A stretch of DNA of 64,000 nucleotides from assembly GCF_029892425.1 (NCBI RefSeq), contig NZ_JARXWB010000015.1, positions 1-64,000 on the forward strand. Reading direction: 5' to 3'. The notes under the pieces are model-generated. The model did no database searches. It worked only from the letters and a program-made list of their open reading frames with translations, and had not been told where the DNA came from. The position numbers were made by a program, and so were the translations under genes. This document shows, piece after piece, positions 43,857 to 52,289 of the stretch. Within the stretch, counting starts at the first letter, position 1. Each line of letters opens with the position of its first letter. The stretch comes from Bradyrhizobium sp. BR13661 (lineage in GTDB: Bacteria; Pseudomonadota; Alphaproteobacteria; Rhizobiales; Xanthobacteraceae).

Positions 43857-44019
43857 GTTTTAACCCATCACCCGGATCGAACCGCTCGATCAGATGCGAT
43901 TGGCGAATAACGCCATCATCATTGTTACCGGGCTTGTCAGGCGCTGGCTGCTCTTTCGGCCCCTTCTCGTCCTTTGTGATCTTGTCACGTCCAGTTGGGG
44001 CCTTATCCTGCTCGGGCAT
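43834..44019 (-). CDS. Small hydrophilic protein coupled to membrane protein
   Basis: A 61-residue, highly charged protein starts MPEQDKAPTGRDKITKDE and is rich in Lys, Asp, Glu and Pro. A strong GGGGAGAGGAAAA ribosome site stands immediately before the ATG at 44019, which supports real translation. Its 3' end overlaps the membrane-protein gene start. It is probably disordered; I recognise no family. Confidence 0.5.
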   Translation of the reverse strand: MPEQDKAPTGRDKITKDEKGPKEQPAPDKPGNNDDGVIRQSHLIERFDPGDGLKRDDDGRV

Positions 44020-44204
44020 TTTTCCTCTCCCCGCAGACAATCGACTTGCGTTCTGAAAATTACCTTGGGCGCCGTAACGACTGCGTGCTGAAAAGCACGA
44101 CGACTCCAGCAAATATTGCCCACCAAATCTTGCAACCACGGATAGTGGCAAGCTGCCAACCGACTGTCAATTCGGAATTGATCCATGGCGGCCAGCAGTA
44201 GACC

Positions 44205-44585
44205 CTATTTCGCCGGCGGCCGGTGCTTGACGAAGGCGGTCACGATGTCCTTCTGCGCCGACTCCACCGCCCTGTTCGCGGTCGCGAGATGGGCACCGGA
44301 ATCGATGTTCGGGTATTGCGCGGTGAGATAGTCGAGCAGCGCGACCCGGTAATATTGCCGCTCCGACGGACAGGCGCCGGCAACCGAGCGGCCGAAATCC
44401 TGCGCCGACAGGCCCTGATTGCTGTCGCGCGAATATTCGCGCGCCAGGCAATGCCAGTAATCGTCGCGCCCCTGCATGGCGAGCTTCTGCGCGCCCTTCG
44501 CGTCGTCGTCATCCGCCGTCGCAGAACAGGTCATGGCAGCAGATGTCATCATGACGAGCGCCGCTCCCAGCATCAGCATCCGCAT
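44205..44585 (-). CDS. Secreted hypothetical protein
   Basis: The 126-residue protein has a clear signal peptide (MRMLMLGAALVMMTSAAMTCSATA, in two parts MRMLMLGAALVMM and TSAAMTCSATA). The mature part of ~100 residues contains two cysteines (WHCLAREYS, GACPSERQY). AAGGAG precedes the ATG at 44585. I recognise no named domain. It diverges from the DUF72 gene across ~120 bp. Confidence 0.65.
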   Translation of the reverse strand: MRMLMLGAALVMMTSAAMTCSATADDDDAKGAQKLAMQGRDDYWHCLAREYSRDSNQGLSAQDFGRSVAGACPSERQYYRVALLDYLTAQYPNIDSGAHLATANRAVESAQKDIVTAFVKHRPPAK

Positions 44586-44702
44586 CTTGTTCTCCTTTTT
44601 CGCAGATCGCGTCTCAAGCTTAGACGGGATGCGACAACTGGCCAATCACTTCTGGTTTGAATAGGATGCAGCCCTCCCCTTCCCGTCGATGCGAGATCCC
44701 CC

Positions 44703-45524
44703 GTGGCCAAAGCAAAAACCGCGTCCAAAAAATCCGGCAACATCTTCATCGGCATCGGCGGCTGGACCTTCGAGCCCTGGCGCGGCGTGTTCTATCCGGA
44801 GAAGCTGACGCAGGCGAAGGAGCTGTCTTACGCCGCCTCGAAGCTGACCTCGATCGAGATCAACGGCACCTATTACGGCTCGCAGAGGCCGGAGAGCTTT
44901 CGCAAATGGGCGAGCGAAGTGCCCGAGGGTTTTGTGTTCTCGGTGAAGGGCCCGCGCTTCGCCACCAATCGCCGTGTGCTCGCCGAGGCCGGCGATTCCA
45001 TCAAGCGCTTCTACGATTCCGGCGTGCTGGAACTCGGCGACCATCTCGGTCCCGTGCTATGGCAGTTCGCGCCGACCAAGAAATTCGACGGCGCGGATTT
45101 CGGCAAGTTCCTGGAGCTGCTGCCGCGCAAGCTCGAGGGCCGCGCGCTCCGCCACGTGGTCGAAGTGCGGCACGACAGCTTCTGCGCACCCGACTTCATC
45201 GCGCTGATCCGCGAGTTCGAGACGCCCGTGGTGTTTGCCGAACACGGCAAATATCCTGCCATCGCCGACGTCGCCGGCGATTTCGTTTATGCGCGCTTGC
45301 AGAAAGGCAATGACGAGATCAAGACCTGCTATCCGCCGAAGCAGCTGGACGCCTGGGCCGAGCGCTTTCAGGCCTGGGCCGGGGGAAGTGAGCCCGACGA
45401 TTTGCCGAAGGTCGACAAGGCGAAGCCGAAGAAGCAGCCGCGCGACGTGTTCGCCTACGTCATCCACGAGGGCAAGGTGCGCGCGCCGCACGGCGCCATG
45501 GAACTGATCGCGCGAGTCTCGTGA
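44703..45524 (+). CDS. DUF72 family protein (YecE-like)
   Basis: The 273-residue TIM-barrel protein matches DUF72: IFIGIGGWTFEPWRGVFYP, SIEINGTYYGSQRPESF, FVFSVKGPRFATN, LWQFAPTKKF and HVVEVRHDSF. The function is not established. It starts with a GTG at 44703. The DUF488 gene follows after 9 bases; DUF72 and DUF488 proteins often occur together in bacteria, suggesting a shared process. Confidence 0.88.
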   Translation: MAKAKTASKKSGNIFIGIGGWTFEPWRGVFYPEKLTQAKELSYAASKLTSIEINGTYYGSQRPESFRKWASEVPEGFVFSVKGPRFATNRRVLAEAGDSIKRFYDSGVLELGDHLGPVLWQFAPTKKFDGADFGKFLELLPRKLEGRALRHVVEVRHDSFCAPDFIALIREFETPVVFAEHGKYPAIADVAGDFVYARLQKGNDEIKTCYPPKQLDAWAERFQAWAGGSEPDDLPKVDKAKPKKQPRDVFAYVIHEGKVRAPHGAMELIARVS

Positions 45525-45533
45525 GGAGCATCC

Positions 45534-45995
45534 ATGGCCAAGGCGAAGAAGCTCTTCACCATCGGATATGAGCAGACGCCGCCGAAGGCCGTGCTCGACG
45601 AGCTGGAGCGGGCCGGCGTCAAGCTCGTGGTTGACGTCCGCGCCGTGACGTCGTCGCGGCGGCCCGGCTTTTCCAAGAATCAATTGGCCGCTGGCCTGGA
45701 CGAGCGCGGCATTGCCTATGTTCATCTTGCCGCGCTCGGCACGCCGAAAGAGGGCCGTTTGGCCGCGCGCAGCGGGCAATACGACGTGCTGGAGAAGATC
45801 TTCTCAAAGCATCTGAAGACGCCGGAGGCCCGGGAACAGATGGACGAGCTTTCGGCGCTGGTAAAGAAGGCCGGTCCCGTCTGCCTGCTCTGCTACGAGC
45901 GCGACCACACGCATTGCCACCGCCAGATGATCGCGGAGGTCATCGAGGAGCGCGATGGGGTTGCGGTGAAGAATTTGGCCGGGCGGCAGATCTAA
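45534..45995 (+). CDS. DUF488 family protein
   Basis: The 153-residue protein has the DUF488 pattern: KLFTIGYEQTPPKAVLDELE, LVVDVRAVTSSRRPGFSK, YVHLAALGTPKE and the cysteine/histidine end CLLCYERDHTHCHRQMIAE. The CxxCYE...HCHR motif suggests a metal or nucleotide-ligand site. GGAG stands shortly before the ATG. It forms a pair with the upstream DUF72 gene. Confidence 0.9.
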   Translation: MAKAKKLFTIGYEQTPPKAVLDELERAGVKLVVDVRAVTSSRRPGFSKNQLAAGLDERGIAYVHLAALGTPKEGRLAARSGQYDVLEKIFSKHLKTPEAREQMDELSALVKKAGPVCLLCYERDHTHCHRQMIAEVIEERDGVAVKNLAGRQI

Positions 45996-46003
45996 TCGAA
46001 GCC

Positions 46004-46046
46004 GTCATTCCGGGGCGCGCCACTTGGCGCGAACCCGGAATCCATT
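46004..46046. repeat. Half palindromic repeat, left-arm orientation
   Basis: GTCATTCCGGGGCGCGCC ... GGCGCGAACCCGGAATCCATT is the left hairpin of the GTCATTCCGGG family. The matching right hairpin does not follow at the usual distance; the nearest in the correct orientation is at 47838-47877. Confidence 0.8.
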
Positions 46047-46084
46047 CATTTTCCACGAAGCGACCTCGGCGCTCGACTGCCCTA

Positions 46085-46881
46085 TCTGACGGATACAGCC
46101 GATGTCCGCCGGAAAGCTATGCAGATCGAATATGGCAATCGGATTGCCTATCTCGATGCTGAATTCCGGTTGAGCGACCAAAATCACGAGTTCGTCACTC
46201 AGCGCCGCCACGCGGTCGAGGTCGAAGCCGCTCGCAAAGCACCGGACGCGAGCCGTGAGTAAACTCGCGCCGAATATGCACGCGGGATCGTCACCGACCG
46301 CAGACACTGAACAGAAGGCCGCGCAAGCAGGGCAAGACCTGATCAAGGCCGAGTAGAAGATGCAGGATCAGATCCGGCATGCGCCGATGGACGGTGCTGT
46401 GCAACAACTCGCGGTTCATACGGTTGGAGGCGTGGTCACGCCCGCGCAGGTGCCGCCGTTTGTGTCCCCACCGATGACAGAGTCGAAATCGAAGCCATGG
46501 CGCTCAACAACGACATCGGGTTCGTCCGCGCCGGCGATCCGGTCGAGGTCAAGGTCGATACGTTCAAACTTCACCAAGTATGGCCTGCTGCACGATAAGG
46601 TCGTCAGCCTTTCGGGAGACGCTATCGTTCGCGACAAGAACACTGCCCAATCAGACGCGCAGCATCAATTGGGGCAGATCGCACATACAAGCGAGCCGCC
46701 TGGACAGGAACTGCTCTATTCGGCGTGCGTCGCACTCGATGAAACCAAAATGCAGGTTGAAGATCGCATCGTCGACCTTGCGCCGAGCATGGCGGTCACG
46801 GCCGAGATCAAGACCGGGCGACGTCGGATCATGCTGTCGCCGCTGTTGCGATATCAACGTGAGGCGGGACGAGAGCGGTGA
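46085..46881 (+). pseudogene. Decayed HlyD-type membrane fusion protein gene (type I secretion)
   Basis: Segments of a type I secretion periplasmic adaptor can be read only by changing frame. DVRRKAMQIEYGNRIAYLD lies near 46100. AEYARGIVTDRR comes next and runs into a stop. AGQDLIKAE (46328-46352) is followed by a TAG, then MDGAVQQLAVHTVGGVVTPAQ (from 46390; in parts MDGAVQQLAVHTV and GGVVTPAQ), VEIEAMALNNDIGFVRAGD (another frame) and FTKYGLLHDKVVSLSGDAIV (frame restored near 46566 beyond an extra A). The end IVDLAPSMAVTAEIKTGRRR is intact. The ABC-transporter partner and the N-terminal membrane anchor are missing. The gene is clearly non-functional. Confidence 0.8.
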
Positions 46882-47085
46882 GAGATCGGTGCGAGTGAGG
46901 AGACTTATGACGCACGCTGGCGGAGCACAAGCCATGAATCAGTCAGCCCAAACCGGAATTCTCCAACACAAATCGCGGGAGATTTATAAATGAATTATGA
47001 TGCGACGATTCAGCTAAACCCCGCTCATCGCAATTCACGACGGAATTCGACTTAGTGACGGGCTTCAGAGAAGGATTCTGAACCA
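46882..47085. other. AT-richer intergenic stretch
   Basis: These ~200 bases follow the hlyD remnant. They are visibly richer in A and T than the flanks (for example AAATCGCGGGAGATTTATAAATGAATTATG in two adjoining parts around 46970-46998). I see no gene or hairpin here; the stretch may hold a promoter for the orphan ORF at 47086. Confidence 0.4.
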
Positions 47086-47604
47086 ATGTTTTTGCCCCCA
47101 AGAACGCTGTTCGATCTGCTGAAAAATATGCGCACGGCCTTCGATCAGAATCTCGTTTTGCGAAACGACTTCGTTTCAGACCACAATCTCACGGCCTTTT
47201 CCGGCTCTTCGATGATTGTTCGAGAGACCAATGGTCCGACTGACCTTAGAATTTGGATGAACGTGGAGTCTTTATTTACTCCTGTCGAACGCCATTTAGG
47301 CACGACGGTTCCCAGCGTTCAATTTAGATTCTCAAAAGATACGAGGGTTGAAGCTAAGCCAAGCTTCTTTGTCCACCTGGCGTTTCAAAGTAAGCAAAAG
47401 GACATAAAACTCCAAGAAGTTGAAGCTGTATTCGGCGCCGGTTGGAAGACAGATTACCCCGTTCCTTTGCCCGCAAATTGGGAGGCCGGGACCAAGTGGA
47501 TACGATACTTCTTTGAAACCGAGACGCTTACTCGGGAAATAAGCTTTAGATTCTTGCCGGATGGCTCTTTGTCAAGCTGCTCCATTCGGCAGGAGACGAA
47601 GTGA
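47086..47604 (+). CDS. Orphan hypothetical protein, atypical composition
   Basis: The 172-residue protein (MFLPPRTLFDLLKNMRTAFD at the start) has no signal peptide, membrane segment or motif I recognise. It is rich in Phe, Thr and Ser. Its codon use is much more AT-rich than that of neighbouring genes, which points to horizontal transfer. It lies between the hlyD pseudogene and a right-hand half repeat. Confidence 0.55.
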   Translation: MFLPPRTLFDLLKNMRTAFDQNLVLRNDFVSDHNLTAFSGSSMIVRETNGPTDLRIWMNVESLFTPVERHLGTTVPSVQFRFSKDTRVEAKPSFFVHLAFQSKQKDIKLQEVEAVFGAGWKTDYPVPLPANWEAGTKWIRYFFETETLTREISFRFLPDGSLSSCSIRQETK

Positions 47605-47837
47605 TTGCGGCCCTCAGCAGCCTTGCAAATTCTCTGATAATCCGCGCGTTTAGCTACACGCAGGGCAATATCTCGCAAGCAGTCGGGCGCACTAACGGAT
47701 ATGCTGAATGCCCTTGCCAGCGACCCAAGTTCTACACTTGCTCTAGGAGCGACAGACGCGTCATCAACGGTGGGGAACTGGGCCGACCGAAACGCTTCGA
47801 TCGCTATTGGCAATGTCATGCACCGTGTCTGCTGCCC
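47605..47837. other. Unassigned tail of the atypical patch
   Basis: Several short open frames cross this stretch on the plus strand, for example one reading SDPSSTLALGATDASSTVGN near 47720, but none has a ribosome site or recognisable similarity. It may be the remains of another gene. The right-hand half repeat begins at 47838. Confidence 0.35.
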
Positions 47838-47877
47838 GATAGATTCCGGGTTCGCGCTACGCGCGCCCCGGAATGAC
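47838..47877. repeat. Half palindromic repeat, right-arm orientation
   Basis: ATAGATTCCGGGTTCGCGC ... GCGCGCCCCGGAATGAC is the right hairpin of the GTCATTCCGGG family. With the left hairpin at 46004-46046 it brackets the hlyD remnant and the orphan ORF. Confidence 0.8.
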
Positions 47878-47880
47878 AAC

Positions 47881-48795
47881 TCAGCCCTCCCCCGCCAGCC
47901 TGAACGTCCCTTCCATCATCTGCACGCAGGCACCACCGACATGGGCGGAGACGATCTTGCCGTCCTTTTTCACGACGCGCGTCTGCAGGACGCTCGGCCG
48001 GCCCATGTCAAAGCCCTGGCCGACCGTTAGCTTCAACTCGCCATCGCGCTGAGGATCGAGTTCGGCGAACAGCGCGGCGGCCGCGACGGTCGCGCTACCG
48101 GTGGCGGGATCTTCGGTGAGGCCGCTGGCGCCGCGCATGAACATGCGCGCCTGGCGATCCAACGGCGCCTCGGCTGCAGGCACGTCGCGCGTGTAGAACC
48201 ACACCGAGCGGGCGCCATCGCGCGGCAAGACCTTGGCATAGGCCGCAGCATCAGGCCGGGCCCGCTTCAGCGCCTCGCGCGAATGCAGCTCCATCACCAG
48301 GAACGCGTTTCCGACGGTGACGACATGAGGCGGGTGGTTGTCGGTCTTGATGTCATCAGCGCCAAGCGAGATGCAGCTAGCGGCCTCAGCAGGTGACAGG
48401 GGCGCATAGCGCTGCAGCGGCTGCGGCGCGGTGAGCTCGGTCCTGATGACCTGGCCCTGCTCTCGCACGATCTCAACCGGCACGAGGCCTGCCTTCTCCT
48501 CGAACAGCAGGCGCGGCTTCGGCTCTTTCGCCATCGAAGCGAGCACGAAGGCGGTACCGACGTTGGGATGCCCTGCAAAGGCAATTTCCAGCACCGGCGT
48601 GAAAATGCGCACCTCGGCGTCGTTGGCCTTGTCACGCGGGGGCAGCACGAAAGTCGTCTCGGAATAGTTGAACTCCGTCGCGATCGCCTGCATCTCGCGC
48701 GTTGAGAGCCCAGCTGCATCGAGCACCACGGCGAGCTGGTTACCGCCGAAGGCGCGGTCGGTGAACACGTCGACAGTGACGTAGCGGCGCTGCAT
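47881..48795 (-). CDS. PhzF family isomerase/epimerase
   Basis: The 304-residue protein has the PhzF/DapF-like double-hotdog fold signatures: VFTDRAFGGNQLAVVLDAAG, EFNYSETTFVLPP with the catalytic Glu, FAGHPNVGTAFVL and GLTEDPATGSATVAAAA. PhzF isomerises dihydro-hydroxyanthranilate in phenazine synthesis; no other phenazine genes are present here, so the substrate is unknown. The stop lies 3 bases from the half repeat. Confidence 0.9.
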   Translation of the reverse strand: MQRRYVTVDVFTDRAFGGNQLAVVLDAAGLSTREMQAIATEFNYSETTFVLPPRDKANDAEVRIFTPVLEIAFAGHPNVGTAFVLASMAKEPKPRLLFEEKAGLVPVEIVREQGQVIRTELTAPQPLQRYAPLSPAEAASCISLGADDIKTDNHPPHVVTVGNAFLVMELHSREALKRARPDAAAYAKVLPRDGARSVWFYTRDVPAAEAPLDRQARMFMRGASGLTEDPATGSATVAAAALFAELDPQRDGELKLTVGQGFDMGRPSVLQTRVVKKDGKIVSAHVGGACVQMMEGTFRLAGEG

Positions 48796-48914
48796 GCAAA
48801 ATCCTCACGCAAATGGCGGCCGCAATCCGGCCGCCTCGCGCAGCATTCTACAAGCCCAAAACATCGCCCGTCATGCCCCAAAATTGAGTGCAATCGGAGC
48901 AATCGCGACGCGTG

Positions 48915-49808
48915 TCAGAAGCGAAAGAGAGGCCGCGGCGATGCCAGCACCTGCGCGCGTTCGCGCTCGTCGACGATGAGCGTGTCGAGGAACTGCCGGT
49001 TCTTCGCGTAAGTCTGCGTCGCCTCGAACTGCGTGTGCGGCCAGTCGCTGCCCCACAGCAGGCGATCGAGCCCGTAAGCGCTGCGCAGCAGCGGATAGGC
49101 TTCCCTGGCAAAGCTCTCGCCGGCCGGACCGTTGCGATACGGCGCAGAGATCTTGACCCACACGTTCCGCGTCGCGCCAAGCTTCAGCACGGACTGAAAG
49201 CCGGGATCTGTGACACCGAGCCGGGGGTCGGGCAGCGCGTAGTGGTCGAGCACGACGGTGACGCCACGATCGAGCAGTTGCGGCGCGAGCAGCGCAAGAT
49301 CAGCCGCATTGCGCTGGATCTCGACCTGCCAGCCCAATGCTTTCACATTGGCGAGCAATCCCTTCCATTCGCTCGCCGCGAGATCGGGCAAGGGTTGGCC
49401 GACGAGATTGAGGCGGATGCCGACGATGCCGACTTTGTCGAGCGCGCGAAGCTCGTCCGCGGGGACGGCGGGATCGACGACCGCGATGCCACGCAGGCGC
49501 CCGCCGGTCTGCTTCAGGCAGTCGACAAGATAGGAATTATCGGTGCCGAGAAAGCTCGGCTGCACCAGGACGCCGTTGGTCGTGCCGTTGTGATCGAGTT
49601 GCTCGAGATAGAGCGACAGCGGCGCGTCGTAATCAGGCGCATAGCGCCGGCCCGGCGCGAGTTTCAGCTCGCGGTGAAAGACATGAGCGTGGGTGTCAAT
49701 AACAGGCAAGGTCCCCTCACTCCTGGCCATGGTTGCGACCGCAGTCGTGAGCGATACCAGGCCCGCACCAAATTGGCGGCGCGTCAGGCCGCGCTGGATC
49801 GATGTCAT
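48915..49808 (-). CDS. Amidohydrolase family protein with twin-arginine-like leader
   Basis: The 297-residue protein begins MTSIQRGLTRRQFGAGLVSL, where TRRQF followed by a hydrophobic stretch resembles a Tat signal. The amidohydrolase_2 TIM barrel follows: PVIDTHAHVF (metal His pair), VVLDHYALPDP, and LLWGSDWPHTQFE with the metal Asp near the end. Relatives include 2-pyrone-4,6-dicarboxylate lactonase and related ring-opening hydrolases. It lies 22 bases after the MFS gene, and a GntR gene precedes both; the three form an operon for uptake and hydrolysis of an aromatic or lactone compound. Confidence 0.88.
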   Translation of the reverse strand: MTSIQRGLTRRQFGAGLVSLTTAVATMARSEGTLPVIDTHAHVFHRELKLAPGRRYAPDYDAPLSLYLEQLDHNGTTNGVLVQPSFLGTDNSYLVDCLKQTGGRLRGIAVVDPAVPADELRALDKVGIVGIRLNLVGQPLPDLAASEWKGLLANVKALGWQVEIQRNAADLALLAPQLLDRGVTVVLDHYALPDPRLGVTDPGFQSVLKLGATRNVWVKISAPYRNGPAGESFAREAYPLLRSAYGLDRLLWGSDWPHTQFEATQTYAKNRQFLDTLIVDERERAQVLASPRPLFRF

Positions 49809-49830
49809 CGTCGTTACTCCTCATCTCTCC

Positions 49831-51072
49831 TCAGGCGCGCGTTGCCGCAGGCGCCTCGAACACCTTGCCGCGGGTTTCGGGCAGCAGCAGCACGGCGATC
49901 AGCACCAGCGCATAGGCGAACGCCGCATCGATGCCGATCGCGGGCCCAAGCCCGATACGATCACTGAGAAAGCCGACCAGAAAGGGAAACGCGGCGGAGA
50001 CCACGCGGCCGAAATTGTAGCAGAAGCCGACACCGGTCCCGCGCACGCCGGCGGGATAGAGCTCGCTGAACAACGCCGCCATGCTCGCAGGAATTCCGGC
50101 CGAGAAGAAGCCGAGCGGAAAGCCCAGCACCAGCATCTGGCCATCGGTCAGCGGCGCGAAGATGTAGACGAGCACGGTGGCAATGCAGGTGCTGGCAAAG
50201 AACGCGACATTGGCCCGGCGGCCGATCCGGTCGCTGATGATCCCGCTCGCAACGCAGCCGCAGAAGAACGCGATGATGATGACGGCGAGATAGAAGCTCG
50301 AACCGAGCACCGACAAATGCCGCACCTCGCGCAAATAAGTCGGCAGGAAGGTCGTGAGCGCCGCGTAGCCGCCATGGGCGCCGATGCCGAACAGGCCGCC
50401 GACCAGCGTCGAGCGCAGCACGTCGGGATGGAAGATGCCTGCCAGCGTGGCAAAGAACGGCGTCTCCTCACGCGCGACGGTACGCGCCGGCTCCTTCAGT
50501 CCGCGGCGGATGAAGATGATGAGCAGCGCCGGCAGCAACCCGATCGCGAACAGGATCCGCCAGGCGATATCAGCCGGTGCATAGGTGAAGACAAGCGCCG
50601 ACAAGAGGACAGCCGCACCCCAGCCGACAGCCCAGGCGCTCTGCACCGTGCCCAACGCCTTGCCGCGATGCTCGGGACGGATGATCTCGGCCATCAACAC
50701 CGCGCCGCAAGCCCATTCGGCCCCAAAGCCGAGGCCCTGGATCGCCTTGAGCACCAGGAGCTGGGTGTAGCTCATCGCGAATGCTGAAGCGAAGGTGGCG
50801 AGCGCAAAGGTCGCGACCGTGATCTGGAGCGCCTTGACCCGACCAAAGCGGTCGCCGAGTGCGCCGCCGAGCCAGCCGCCGAATGCTCCGAAAAACAGCG
50901 TGACCGAGCCGAGCAGACCGGCATCGGCCTTGCTGATGCCGAAGGCCGCGATCAGCGCGGGGATGGCGAGGCCGAACATCTGGACGTCGAGCGCATCCAG
51001 CGCCCAGCCGCCAAAGCTCGCCCAGAACGTGCGCCGCTCCAGCGGCGAGCTTTCACTGTACCAGTTCGACAT
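49831..51072 (-). CDS. MFS transporter (aromatic acid/sugar acid-type symporter)
   Basis: The 413-residue protein has about 12 membrane segments and the MFS loop signature GGALGDRFGRVKALQ after the second. A second copy, GIISDRIGRRANV, lies between segments 8 and 9. MLVLGFPLGFFSAGIPASMA is typical of the aromatic-acid:H+ symporter and related families. It sits between the gntR gene and the amidohydrolase on the same strand, so it probably imports the hydrolase substrate. Confidence 0.9.
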   Translation of the reverse strand: MSNWYSESSPLERRTFWASFGGWALDALDVQMFGLAIPALIAAFGISKADAGLLGSVTLFFGAFGGWLGGALGDRFGRVKALQITVATFALATFASAFAMSYTQLLVLKAIQGLGFGAEWACGAVLMAEIIRPEHRGKALGTVQSAWAVGWGAAVLLSALVFTYAPADIAWRILFAIGLLPALLIIFIRRGLKEPARTVAREETPFFATLAGIFHPDVLRSTLVGGLFGIGAHGGYAALTTFLPTYLREVRHLSVLGSSFYLAVIIIAFFCGCVASGIISDRIGRRANVAFFASTCIATVLVYIFAPLTDGQMLVLGFPLGFFSAGIPASMAALFSELYPAGVRGTGVGFCYNFGRVVSAAFPFLVGFLSDRIGLGPAIGIDAAFAYALVLIAVLLLPETRGKVFEAPAATRA

Positions 51073-51122
51073 GTTTCCTACCCCTGTACGCGTTTATTGC
51101 TTGGTGTCTTTGAAAGCTGCCG

Positions 51123-51854
51123 TCACCGGATCTCGGCGTGGTAGCGGAAGCGGTCCGCCGGCCCGCGCGAGCGGCGCCATTCGATCGGCCGCCGCTCCAG
51201 ATCGAGCGCGAGACGCTCGATCACGATCAGCGGCGCATGCGCTTCGAGGCGCAACAGCCGTGCCTGCATCTCGTTCGCGGTCTCGACGGTCAGAATTTCC
51301 TCGGCGGACACGACGACCTCGCCGCAGCGCTCTTCGTAGAGTGGATAGAGCAAGTCGCCGAACTCGGCGGTGTCGATGTCGAGAATCTTCGCGAAGCGCG
51401 ACTGCTGGAGCCAGATCTCTTCGGCGAGCAGCGGGACGTCGTCGATCAGCCGCAGGCGCGACAGGCTGATCACGGGTTCGCCAACCGGGATGCGCAGTGC
51501 CGAGGCGACCGCTGATGTCGCCGGCAGGCTCTTGCGCCTGAGGATACGGCTCTTCGGCACGCGCCGCTCGCCGCTCTCGGACTGGAAACGGAAGAAGCGG
51601 AACAGCGATGAGTTGAAGCGTGCGCGACGCACGAAGGTGCCACGGCCCTGCTGACGCTCCAGCACGGCGTCCGCGACGAGCTGGTCGATCGCCTTGCGCA
51701 CGGTGCCGATCGCGACGCCGTAATGCGCCGCCAGCTCGGCCTCCGACGGGATCGGCTCGCCCGGCCGCCATTCATTGCGGTTGATCCGCGCGGCGAGGTC
51801 ATCGCGCAGGCGCTGATAGCGTGGTAGGCGGTCGTCGCGCAGGGCTGAATTCAT
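51123..51854 (-). CDS. GntR family regulator, HutC subfamily (UTRA domain)
   Basis: The 243-residue protein has an N-terminal GntR winged helix (LAARINRNEWRPGEPIPSEA, AHYGVAIGTVRKAIDQLV, ERQQGRGTFV) and a C-terminal UTRA ligand-binding domain. The UTRA part carries SRLRLIDDVPLLAEEIWLQQ and HAPLIVIERLALDLERRPIE. The ATG at 51854 is used because a perfect operator palindrome lies just upstream. It precedes the MFS and amidohydrolase genes and should repress them until an effector binds. Confidence 0.92.
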   Translation of the reverse strand: MNSALRDDRLPRYQRLRDDLAARINRNEWRPGEPIPSEAELAAHYGVAIGTVRKAIDQLVADAVLERQQGRGTFVRRARFNSSLFRFFRFQSESGERRVPKSRILRRKSLPATSAVASALRIPVGEPVISLSRLRLIDDVPLLAEEIWLQQSRFAKILDIDTAEFGDLLYPLYEERCGEVVVSAEEILTVETANEMQARLLRLEAHAPLIVIERLALDLERRPIEWRRSRGPADRFRYHAEIR

Positions 51855-51855
51855 A

Positions 51856-51873
51856 TAGTCATATAGATGACTA
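51856..51873. promoter_or_regulatory. GntR/HutC operator
   Basis: TAGTCAT-ATAG-ATGACTA is a perfect 7-bp inverted repeat directly upstream of the gntR start. The core GTCAT...ATGAC with a central TA fits the GT-Nx-TA-Nx-AC pattern of HutC-type regulators. Its position over the start region implies autorepression of the gntR-MFS-amidohydrolase operon. Confidence 0.7.
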
Positions 51874-51972
51874 GATGAAAACGGAGTCAAGCACTACTAA
51901 AATACCGGATCGCAAACAGGCGCGAGACCGGGCTAGCGGAGCTCACCAACCCGGCCTCGCCTGGTTCGATCG

Positions 51973-52173
51973 TCAGTTGGCGGCCTTCGGCATGCACGGC
52001 GGCTCCTTGTAAGGAGCGGTCGCATAGGCACCCACAGCTGGCGCCCTTACGCAATCGACCGGCGCGTGCGCCACGGTGCGCCGCGCAGGCGCGGCATCGC
52101 GGGCGGAAGCGGTTTCAATTTGGGAGACGGCTGCGGCAATCAGGGCGGCCGAGACAAAGCTCAATCGGATCAT
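51973..52173 (-). CDS. Small secreted hypothetical protein
   Basis: A 66-residue protein with a signal peptide (LSFVSAALIAAAVSQIETAS, cleavage probably after ASA at about residue 24) leaves a ~42-residue Ala/Pro-rich mature part with two cysteines (DCVRAP, PPCMPK). A GGAGAAAA ribosome site precedes the ATG. I recognise no family. Confidence 0.6.
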   Translation of the reverse strand: MIRLSFVSAALIAAAVSQIETASARDAAPARRTVAHAPVDCVRAPAVGAYATAPYKEPPCMPKAAN

Positions 52174-52289
52174 GGATTTTCTCCGCGTGGCATCAGGACA
52201 TCGAAGAAATTTCGACGTCCTGAGTGCAAGAGCGGAAGGCCAGCCAGGTTATTTCAGCGCGCGTCTTCAAACAAACGTGAGCGATCCCC

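Noticed and set aside
46004..47877. Insertion sequence or prophage
   Set aside because: No transposase, integrase, target-site duplication or phage gene can be read; only half repeats, a decayed HlyD gene and an orphan ORF are present.
47881..48795. Phenazine biosynthesis cluster
   Set aside because: Only a PhzF-family gene is present; no phzA/B/D/E/G genes accompany it.
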